A stretch of 64,000 nt of DNA from CAVOGJ01 sp963700865 (GTDB lineage: Bacteria; Planctomycetota; Planctomycetia; Pirellulales; Pirellulaceae), in the NCBI GenBank assembly GCA_963700865.1, contig CAVOZC010000001.1, positions 62,001-126,000 on the forward strand, given 5' to 3'. Of this stretch, positions 18,108-25,048 are shown one piece after another (positions within the stretch are counted from its first letter, which is position 1; every line of letters begins with the position of its first letter). The notes under the pieces are model-generated. The model was given only the letters and a program-made list of their open reading frames with translations. It made no database searches and was not told the origin of the DNA. A program made the translations under genes and the position numbers.

Positions 18108-18833
18108 ATGATCGTGTGGACATGCGTGAAGCATAAAGTTTTTCAACTCGCACCCGTCTTGCTGGTGTCCTGCGCGGCGTTTCTGCTCTGGTGTCCCGCG
18201 GTCGTGCGGGGCGAAGAGCCACCTCACGGTGAGGGCCCGCAGGTGGTGGCGGACGAGGCGGCTCATGGCGAGCACGCAACGGACGGAGCCCACCATGACC
18301 CGTACGATCTGAGTACGGCCAATGCCAGCGGCAGCCTGGAAGACATTGCCGAGTTTCGTGCGGACCTCGCCATCTGGACATTGGTCGTCTTTGGCCTGTT
18401 GATGGCGCTGCTCGGCAAGTTCGGTTGGGGGCCCATTCGGGACGCACTCGACGCCCGCGAGCAAGGCATCGCCGCGCACATCGAGGAGGCCCACAAGAAT
18501 TGCGAGGAATCGCGACGACTGTTGGCCGAGCACGAAGCGAAGATGGCCAAGGCCTCGGAAGAGGTACGCAACTTGCTCGACGGTGCCCGTAAGGATGCCG
18601 AACAGCGGAAACAGGAGATTATCGCCGAAGCGGAAACCGCGGCCCGGGCCGAAAAGGACCGAGCCATTCGCGAAATCACCGCCGCCAAGAACTCCGCCCT
18701 GGAAGACTTGGCCCGAACGAGTGTGGACCAAGCCGTGGGACTCGCGGGCAGGATCGTCGGCCGGACGCTCAACCGCGAGGATCACGCGAGCCTGATCCAA
18801 GAGTCCCTGCAACGGTTACCCAGTGACAACTGA
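18108..18833 (+). CDS. atpF: F-type ATP synthase subunit b with His-rich exported N-terminus
   Basis: This is a 241-aa peripheral-stalk subunit. A hydrophobic leader (APVLLVSCAAFLLWCPAVV) is followed by a histidine/acid-rich stretch (EEPPHGEG...HGEHATDGAHHDPYD), then the true membrane anchor (LAIWTLVVFGLLMALLGKFG) and the long charged coiled coil typical of b. Bacterial b is usually about 160 aa, so about 75 residues are extra at the N-terminus, presumably outside the membrane. GTG 18114 is an alternative in-frame start with better spacing (8 nt) to the GGGAG at 18101 than ATG 18108 (2 nt). Confidence 0.9.
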   Translation: MIVWTCVKHKVFQLAPVLLVSCAAFLLWCPAVVRGEEPPHGEGPQVVADEAAHGEHATDGAHHDPYDLSTANASGSLEDIAEFRADLAIWTLVVFGLLMALLGKFGWGPIRDALDAREQGIAAHIEEAHKNCEESRRLLAEHEAKMAKASEEVRNLLDGARKDAEQRKQEIIAEAETAARAEKDRAIREITAAKNSALEDLARTSVDQAVGLAGRIVGRTLNREDHASLIQESLQRLPSDN

Positions 18834-18930
18834 CTGGTGGCGATGGGCGCGCCATCAGGCGAGCCGTTTCCAGCAGTGGTTCCAACCCCTTGGCGAATCC
18901 CTTACTTCACCGGTCACGGAAAACATTACG

Positions 18931-19551
18931 ATGAGTGAAACGTCGAATCGATCCATCGACATCGGGAAGCAGCAGATCGGAGGGGTTTACGCGAAGGCGC
19001 TGTTAGGAGCCGCGAAGGAGGATGGGAGCGCGGCCGAGGTCGTGACGGAATTTGGCGAGTTCATCACCTCGGTTGTCGATCGGCTGCCCGCCTTTCGGTC
19101 CCTGCTCGAATCGCCGCGTGTTTCCATCGAGGATAAGTTGGTGGTGCTAGACCGAGCCCTGCAAGGGCGCATTTCCACGACACTGCTACGCTTCCTGAAG
19201 GTCGTCTGCGAACACGAACGAATGGACTGCCTCGCGGAGATCTATCGTGAAACGCGCAGTCAGTACAACGCGTCGCAGCAGATCGTGCAGGTGCAGGTGA
19301 CCACGGCGCGCCCCATTGACTCGGACGCCTACGGTAAGCTGCTGGCCGGTCTCAAGAACCGTTTTGGCGACAAGATTGACGTCGAAACCTTTATCGATGC
19401 GAGTCTGATCGGCGGCGTGGTCGTCCGCGTGGGCGACAAAGTCTTTGATGGCAGCGTGGCTCAGAAACTGAAATCGTTACAAGAGGAGGCCGTTGCGAAG
19501 GCGGTCGCACAAATGCGAGGTGATCTGGATCGTTTTGCGGCGTCGGCTTAA
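18931..19551 (+). CDS. atpH: F-type ATP synthase subunit delta
   Basis: ATG 18931 gives 206 aa (MSETSNRSIDIGKQQIGGVY...), close to the usual length of about 180. Family features include VYAKALLGAAKEDGS, the LRFLKVVCEHERMDCLAEIY helix and the C-terminal GGVVVRVGDKVFDGSV motif. Delta (OSCP) links the peripheral stalk to the top of F1. An in-frame GTG at 18823, overlapping the atpF stop, would add 36 residues of non-family sequence (WWRWARHQASRFQQW); I consider it less likely. Confidence 0.92.
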   Translation: MSETSNRSIDIGKQQIGGVYAKALLGAAKEDGSAAEVVTEFGEFITSVVDRLPAFRSLLESPRVSIEDKLVVLDRALQGRISTTLLRFLKVVCEHERMDCLAEIYRETRSQYNASQQIVQVQVTTARPIDSDAYGKLLAGLKNRFGDKIDVETFIDASLIGGVVVRVGDKVFDGSVAQKLKSLQEEAVAKAVAQMRGDLDRFAASA

Positions 19552-19673
19552 GGGCGGGCCGCCCGCCCGCGGGTGTCTGCTGGCCAAGTCATGCGGCCCG
19601 ACAAGTCCATCCAATCCTCGCCAAATCGAATTACAACATATAAACACATTTGCGGAAAACAGCGGAGCCATCC

Positions 19674-21212
19674 ATGGTCAAATTTAACGCCGACGAAATC
19701 GCCTCAGTCATTCAACGTGAGATCGCCAATTATGAGGATCGCGTTGATGTGCGTGAAGTCGGGACGGTGCTGGAGGTCGGCGACGGCATCGCACGCGTCT
19801 ACGGGCTCACCAACGTCATGGCGAACGAAATGGTCCAGTTCCCCTCCGGCGTCAATGGACTGGCGTTTAACCTGGAAGAGAACAGCGTCGGCGTTATCAT
19901 TCTGGGTGACTACCTCCAGATCAATGAAGGGGATGAAGTCAAGAGTCTCGGCAAATTGCTCTCGGTGCCGGTCGGCGAAGCGGTCATCGGCCGCGTCCTC
20001 GACCCGCTGGGCAATCCGATCGACGGTCAGGGTCCACTCAACGCGACCGAATCGAGACCGGTCGAGACGGAAGCGGCCGGGGTCGCCGGGCGACAACCGG
20101 TGAAGGAGCCCTTGCAGACCGGCATCAAGGCCGTCGATGCGATGACTCCGATCGGTCGCGGTCAGCGAGAATTGATCATCGGCGACCGTAAGACCGGCAA
20201 AACGGCGATCGCCATCGATGCCATCCTCAATCAAAAAGATTCCGGGGTAAAGTGTTTTTACGTGGCCATCGGTCAGAAAGACTCGTCCGTCGCCGGCACC
20301 ATCGAAGCCTTGCGAAAATACGGCGCGATGGACTACACAACGGTCATTGTCTCCGGAGCCAGCACGCCGTCACCCCTGCAGTACATCGCGCCCTACGCCG
20401 GTACGGCGATGGCCGAGTACTTCATGTACAAAGGGGAACACGCCCTGATCGTTTACGATGACTTGTCCAAACAGGCCGTCGCCTATCGTGAATTGTCGCT
20501 GTTGATGCGTCGTCCACCAGGTCGCGAGGCCTACCCGGGTGACGTCTTTTATTGCCACAGCCGTCTTTTGGAGCGGTCTTCCAAGCTCTCCGATGCGTTG
20601 GGAGGCGGTTCGCTGACTTCCCTGCCAATCATCGAAACGCTGGAAGGCGAAGTCTCGGCCTACATTCCCACGAATGTGATTTCCATCACGGACGGCCAGA
20701 TCTACCTGCAACCCGACCTCTTCTTCGCCGGTATTCGCCCCGCCATGAACGCGGGTATCTCGGTATCTCGCGTGGGAGGTGCCGCACAAGTTAAAGCGAT
20801 GAAGGCGGTGGCCGGCGGCTTGCGACTCGATCTGGCGGCCTTTCGCGAACTCGAAGCCTTTGCCCAGCTGGGTACGGAACTGGACGCCGCGACGCAAAAA
20901 CAACTGGATCGCGGCTATCGCATGGTCGAGTTACTCAAGCAGCCACAGTACAAGCCGATGAACGTCGTCGATCAGATCATGAGCATCTTCGCCGGTACGC
21001 AAGGTTACCTCGATTTCGTACCCGTCGCCGACGTGCAGAAGTGGGAGCAAGACTTTCTTGCCTATATGCATGGCGAGGGGAAAGCGGTTCGAGACGCGAT
21101 CGCCGAGAAGTTCACACTCGACGACGAGCTGAAAGCCAAGTTGATTGAGGCGATTGACGCGTTCAACAAGCGATTCGGTTACGGACGGAAAGAGGAAACG
21201 ATCGTTGCCTAA
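19674..21212 (+). CDS. atpA: F-type ATP synthase subunit alpha
   Basis: ATG 19674 (MVKFNADEIASVIQREIANY) gives 512 aa, the normal length, with GGAG six bases upstream. The P-loop GDRKTGKTAI and the alpha-specific LDQKDSGV-type region followed by CFYVAIGQKDSSVAG and the PGREAYPGDVFYCHSRLLER segment are all present. Alpha forms the non-catalytic nucleotide sites of the F1 hexamer. The preceding gap of 122 bases is unusually AT-rich (ttacaacatataaacacattt), which may help initiation. No frameshift. Confidence 0.97.
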   Translation: MVKFNADEIASVIQREIANYEDRVDVREVGTVLEVGDGIARVYGLTNVMANEMVQFPSGVNGLAFNLEENSVGVIILGDYLQINEGDEVKSLGKLLSVPVGEAVIGRVLDPLGNPIDGQGPLNATESRPVETEAAGVAGRQPVKEPLQTGIKAVDAMTPIGRGQRELIIGDRKTGKTAIAIDAILNQKDSGVKCFYVAIGQKDSSVAGTIEALRKYGAMDYTTVIVSGASTPSPLQYIAPYAGTAMAEYFMYKGEHALIVYDDLSKQAVAYRELSLLMRRPPGREAYPGDVFYCHSRLLERSSKLSDALGGGSLTSLPIIETLEGEVSAYIPTNVISITDGQIYLQPDLFFAGIRPAMNAGISVSRVGGAAQVKAMKAVAGGLRLDLAAFRELEAFAQLGTELDAATQKQLDRGYRMVELLKQPQYKPMNVVDQIMSIFAGTQGYLDFVPVADVQKWEQDFLAYMHGEGKAVRDAIAEKFTLDDELKAKLIEAIDAFNKRFGYGRKEETIVA

Positions 21213-21282
21213 AGGCTTGAATTGCGTCGGATCCGTCGCTGAGAGGCGCGAAGGTACGTCCCGAAAATAACATGTGGCACAA

Positions 21283-21307
21283 TTGACAGGCTGGAAGCCT
21301 ATCCCAC
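21283..21307. repeat. Dispersed palindromic repeat, family A, copy 1
   Basis: A 25-bp copy whose core is GGCTGGAAGCCTATCC, lying in the atpA-atpG gap inside the ATP synthase operon. Near-identical copies occur at 32667-32691, 60914-60938 (inverted) and 60982-61006. AGGCT/AGCCT pairs as a short internal stem. Confidence 0.75.
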
Positions 21308-21332
21308 GATCACCTAGCCCCGCTGAACGATT

Positions 21333-22226
21333 ATGGCCAAAGCACGCGCACTCGATAAACGACGCAAGTCGGTCAAAAACATCCGCAAGATCACGCGGAC
21401 GATGGAGCTGATCGCCACCGCTCGTTTCAAGAAGGCGATGGATCGAGCCACTTCGGCGTCGGCCTATACGAAACGGATCACCGACCTGGTCGGCGACTTG
21501 ACGCGGGCGGGACTGAAAGTCAGCCACCCGCTGCTTGAGAAACGCGACGACGTAAAACACGCGAAGCTGCTGATCCTCACCGCCAATCGAGGGTTGTGCG
21601 GTGGATACAACACGAATGTGGTCAAGGCCGCCATCCAGCGTTGGCAGGAACTGCATGTCAAGAAGGGCCCGGCCGAGAAGAGCCTCGAGATCTCGGGCAA
21701 GCGAGGTCTGGCCGCTTTCAAGTTCCGCCGCATCCAGCCCGACGTATCGTTCACCCATTTTGAGGACAAACCGCGATTCGATGAAGTCGAGCTGCTCGCG
21801 AACCGCTATCTCGAAGACTTCAGCGCCGGCAAGCTCGATCGCCTGGATGTTGTCTACACCAAGTTCGAATCTGCCTCGCGGCAAAGCGCCACGGTCGAAA
21901 CCCTGCTGCCGCTCGGTTCGCTCGGTGACGACGCAGCCACCGACGAGCCCGTTGCCGCCGCAGATTCGATCTATGAATTTGTGCCTTCCGCCGAGAGTAT
22001 TCTCGAGGAAGTCGTGCCGACCAGTTTCAAGGTCAAGTTATTTAAGTGTTTTCTGGACGCGGCCGTCAGCGAGCAGATCGCACGGATGGTGGCGATGAAG
22101 TCCGCCACGGAAAACGCAGGGGAACTGATCAAGCACCTGTCGATGACCTACAATCGCGCTCGCCAGTCGCAGATTACGGGCGAGATCATGGAGATTATCG
22201 GCGGTGTGGAGGCGTTGAAAGGATGA
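21333..22226 (+). CDS. atpG: F-type ATP synthase subunit gamma
   Basis: This 297-aa subunit has the N-terminal coiled-coil entry signature (MAKARALDKRRKSVKNIRKI TRTME), the LILTANRGLCGGYN motif and the C-terminal helix ending YNRARQSQITGEIMEIIGGV. Gamma is the rotor shaft in the alpha3beta3 hexamer. It has a short insertion around residues 205-220 (LGDDAATDEPVAAADSIY). The 120-bp gap upstream contains a dispersed repeat. Confidence 0.95.
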   Translation: MAKARALDKRRKSVKNIRKITRTMELIATARFKKAMDRATSASAYTKRITDLVGDLTRAGLKVSHPLLEKRDDVKHAKLLILTANRGLCGGYNTNVVKAAIQRWQELHVKKGPAEKSLEISGKRGLAAFKFRRIQPDVSFTHFEDKPRFDEVELLANRYLEDFSAGKLDRLDVVYTKFESASRQSATVETLLPLGSLGDDAATDEPVAAADSIYEFVPSAESILEEVVPTSFKVKLFKCFLDAAVSEQIARMVAMKSATENAGELIKHLSMTYNRARQSQITGEIMEIIGGVEALKG

Positions 22227-22354
22227 TCTCCAGCCGACAGGCGGCGGGACCCAACCGATTCCTCGTCGCTTCCCCGTCCCACGTCCACCATTAGGTTCCA
22301 CTCAGCCTGCTCTCACGAGCGCTGTTATCGACAAAGCCCACGGAAACGAATCTT

Positions 22355-23806
22355 ATGTCCACAGCAACAGCCACGAAAAACATTGGTAAGATCACGCAGG
22401 TGATTGGTTCGACCTTCGACGTTCAATTCCCCGAAGATCAACTTCCCGCGATCTACAACGCCGTCAAAATCGAAAGCGAGATCAAGGGTGTCTCGATCAA
22501 CCTGACAGGCGAAGTGCAACAGCAATTGGGCGGCGGCCGCGTCCGCTGCGTCGCCCTGGGCAGCACCGACGGTCTCGTGCGTGGCCAGGAGTGCCATGAT
22601 ACCGGGGCCCCGCTTTCGGTGCCGGTCGGTGAAGCCACGCTGGGACGCGTGTTTAACCTCAAGGGCGAACCAATCGATGACCGCGGCCCCGTCGCCGCCT
22701 CGGATCGCTGGCCGATCCATCGCGAAGCCCCCCCCATCGATACGCTGTCGACAAGCACCGAACTCTTCGAAACCGGTATTAAGGTCGTCGATCTGCTCAC
22801 GCCGTTCGTCCGTGGCGGAAAGGCCGGTCTCTTCGGCGGTGCGGGACTGGGCAAGACGGTCATTCTGACCGAGTTGATCGCACGGATCGCGTCCTCGCAC
22901 GGTGGCTATTCCGTGTTTGCGGGTGTGGGCGAGCGGACGCGTGAAGGGACCGACCTGTGGCTGGAAATGCAGGAAACCGAGATTGGTCAAACAGGCCGCA
23001 AGGTCATCGAACAGACCTGCATGGTCTTTGGGCAGATGAACGAGCCGCCCGGTGCCCGGCTCCGCGTCGCCCTGTCGGCCCTGACAATGGCCGAGTACTT
23101 TCGCGATACCACGGGCAAGGACACGCTGCTGTTTGTCGACAATATCTTCCGCTTCTCTCAGGCAGGCAGTGAAGTCTCGGCGCTGCTGGGTCGTATGCCC
23201 TCGGCCGTGGGCTACCAACCCACGCTGGCCACCGAGATGGGCGCGCTGCAGGAACGAATTGCCTCCACCGACAAGGGAGCCATCACGTCGGTGCAAGCCG
23301 TTTACGTACCCGCCGATGATCCCACCGACCCGGCACCGGCAACTGCCTTTGGACAGCTGGATGCCTTCATTTACCTGGAACGGTCGATCTCGGAAAAAGG
23401 GATCTATCCGGCCATCGATCCGCTGGCATCATCCAGCCGTATTCTGGATCCCCAGTACGTGGGAGATCGCCACTACAACATCGCTCGCCGTGTGCAGACG
23501 ACCTTGCAACGCTACCGTGAGTTGCAGGATATCATTGCCATTCTGGGTGTGGATGAATTGAGTGAGGCCGATAAGTTGATTGTGCATCGCGCTCGACGGA
23601 TCGAACGGTTTCTGTCGCAGCCATTCCTGGTGGCCGAGGTATTCACCGGGAAGGCGGGAGAAATCACGCCCCTCGACGAAACCATTCGCAGCTTCGAAGA
23701 GATCTGCGACGGAAAATGGGACCATCTTCCCGAGCAGGCCTTCATGTACGTCGGTGTCATAGAACAAGCCGAGGAGCAAGCGAAGAAAATGGCCGCCAAG
23801 GCCTGA
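22355..23806 (+). CDS. atpD: F-type ATP synthase subunit beta (catalytic)
   Basis: This 483-aa catalytic subunit has P-loop GGAGLGKT, the catalytic glutamate in GERTREG, the DELSEED-type loop here reading DELSEADK, and the PSAVGYQPTLATEMG signature. It hydrolyses or synthesises ATP at the beta/alpha interfaces. It starts at ATG 22355 (MSTATATKNIGKITQVIG). Length is normal and the frame is intact. Confidence 0.97.
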   Translation: MSTATATKNIGKITQVIGSTFDVQFPEDQLPAIYNAVKIESEIKGVSINLTGEVQQQLGGGRVRCVALGSTDGLVRGQECHDTGAPLSVPVGEATLGRVFNLKGEPIDDRGPVAASDRWPIHREAPPIDTLSTSTELFETGIKVVDLLTPFVRGGKAGLFGGAGLGKTVILTELIARIASSHGGYSVFAGVGERTREGTDLWLEMQETEIGQTGRKVIEQTCMVFGQMNEPPGARLRVALSALTMAEYFRDTTGKDTLLFVDNIFRFSQAGSEVSALLGRMPSAVGYQPTLATEMGALQERIASTDKGAITSVQAVYVPADDPTDPAPATAFGQLDAFIYLERSISEKGIYPAIDPLASSSRILDPQYVGDRHYNIARRVQTTLQRYRELQDIIAILGVDELSEADKLIVHRARRIERFLSQPFLVAEVFTGKAGEITPLDETIRSFEEICDGKWDHLPEQAFMYVGVIEQAEEQAKKMAAKA

Positions 23807-23833
23807 CGAGAGTTTCCCCGCGGTGCGCCTGCC

Positions 23834-23894
23834 GGACTGGGTCGCCCCCCATCGTCATCGCCAAGCCTCGATGCTGCCGGGGAGAACCCAGTCC
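23834..23894 (+). other. Inverted repeat in the atpD-atpC gap
   Basis: GGACTGGGT (23834-23842) and ACCCAGTCC (23886-23894) are perfect 9-base complements 43 bases apart, with additional C-run/G-run complementarity inside. In the mRNA they could form a long stem between the beta and epsilon coding regions. There is no T-run, so it is not a typical terminator. Confidence 0.4.
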
Positions 23895-23972
23895 CACTGA
23901 GAAACGCTGCGACAAAGCGCGGCCGCCCGACTACTTCGCAGACATCATTTTGACCAGGTAAAGAGTCACATC

Positions 23973-24368
23973 ATGCCCGAGCTAACTTGCGTTGTGGTAA
24001 CGCCTGAAGAGACCGCGTTGGAGCAAGCCTGCGTGTTTGTGGCCTTCCCGCAATTCGACGGCGAAAAAGGGATTGCCTACAACCATGCCCCGATGATTGG
24101 CCGCCTGGGGTGTGGCGAACTGCGGCTGCGTTCCGCCGATAATCAGGTCGCCCGCTACTACGTCGAAGGCGGTTTTGTCCAAGTCGTCGACAACGTGGTA
24201 TCGATCATGACCAATCGAGCCATCCCGGCCGGGAAATTGGACGCCGAGGCCGCCCGCCATCTGCTGTCCGAGGCAAGTTCGCGGAAGGCCAGCACGCCCG
24301 AAGCATTCGAGGCCAAGGACAAGATGGTGACGCAGGCGCGGGCCCAAATCCGTATCGCCGGGAAGTAG
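23973..24368 (+). CDS. atpC: F-type ATP synthase subunit epsilon
   Basis: This 131-aa protein has the N-terminal beta-sandwich of epsilon (LTCVVVTPEETALEQACVFV, GIAYNHAPMIGRLGCGELRL, YYVEGGFVQVVDNVVSIMTN) and a short C-terminal helical part. Epsilon is the rotor-attached regulatory subunit. The frame and length are normal. It closes the operon; no intrinsic terminator is obvious in the following 200 bases. Confidence 0.95.
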   Translation: MPELTCVVVTPEETALEQACVFVAFPQFDGEKGIAYNHAPMIGRLGCGELRLRSADNQVARYYVEGGFVQVVDNVVSIMTNRAIPAGKLDAEAARHLLSEASSRKASTPEAFEAKDKMVTQARAQIRIAGK

Positions 24369-24418
24369 TCCAGTCAACTACGTTCGTCGTGCCTTACGTG
24401 AATTGGGGGCGCATGCGG

Positions 24419-24440
24419 CTGAACGCTCCGCGGTCAGTCC
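24419..24440. repeat. Palindromic repeat, family B, imperfect copy
   Basis: The copy reads CTGAACGCTCCGCGGTCAG plus TCC. It matches the perfect palindrome at 24511-24527 with one arm degraded (GAACGC for GACCGC). Confidence 0.55.
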
Positions 24441-24510
24441 AAGCTAGTCAGCCGGCAACGTCGGACGGGCGCCACAACGGGCTCGCGGAGCGATCCGCAA
24501 TCAACGTCGC

Positions 24511-24527
24511 TGACCGCTCCGCGGTCA
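24511..24527. repeat. Palindromic repeat, family B, perfect copy
   Basis: TGACCGCTCCGCGGTCA is a perfect 7+7 inverted repeat with a TCC centre. The same 17 bases recur at 42044-42060 far away, so this is a dispersed element. Confidence 0.65.
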
Positions 24528-24740
24528 GTCCACGCCGGCGGATCAGCAGACGGCCGCACCCTCAGCGGCCCTCTTATTCGGCCCAATGCCGTTGATCGGG
24601 CGATGATCGCCACTATTTTCGCCATCTCTCGTGCGACTCGGCTGACCTCGGTCCCTGGCTGCGACCGATGATAGGCGTAGCGGCAAAACGCCGCGCGCGG
24701 GTGGATCGCCCGTCTCCGTCAAGGTCGACAAAAAGCAGCC

Positions 24741-24965
24741 ATGAAGCCCCACGTTCCCTACCGTATCGTCGGCGTTATCCGGGTCGATCGAACCGAATCG
24801 GTTGTCTGGCAGAACATCGTGGGACGGATCTCCCAGACGCATCCGGACGCCCAAACTCGGTGCATCGTCCGACCGACGACTGTGTCGGTCGTACAGGCGG
24901 ACCAGCGGCAGCTGCAACGCGAACTGCGGCAGTTACTGCAGGCTACCTCGCAGGATTCACCTTAG
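24741..24965 (+). CDS. Possible small hypothetical protein (74 aa)
   Basis: The frame begins MKPHVPYRIVGVIRVDRTES and continues with a composition more protein-like than neighbouring shadows: alternating hydrophobic beta-like segments (IVGRISQTHPDAQTRCIV) and a C-terminal amphipathic helix (QADQRQLQRELRQLLQATSQ). No family is recognised and no strong ribosome site is present. Antisense and overlapping frames here are Arg/Pro-rich. It could be a real small gene or chance; only comparison with related genomes can decide. Confidence 0.3.
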   Translation: MKPHVPYRIVGVIRVDRTESVVWQNIVGRISQTHPDAQTRCIVRPTTVSVVQADQRQLQRELRQLLQATSQDSP

Positions 24966-25048
24966 CCGATCCGAGTTTTCGCTGCGGCCGCATTCCGGCC
25001 CCAGACCTCGGTTTTCGCGCGATGATACGAGCGGGTACACTCGGCGGC

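Larger units (their letters stand above)
24369..25048. other. Intergenic region after atpC with palindromic repeats
   Basis: These 680 bases contain two copies of a palindromic repeat (24419-24440 and 24511-24527) and one possible small gene (24741-24965). The long plus-strand frame from 24668 that runs into the membrane protein gene is Arg/Ser/Pro-rich in this part and appears non-coding. Confidence 0.55.

Noticed and set aside
24668..25048. Upstream extension of the 852-aa membrane protein frame
   Set aside because: The 127 extra codons are Arg/Ser/Pro-rich and unlike the hydrophobic protein; ATG 25049 is a better start.
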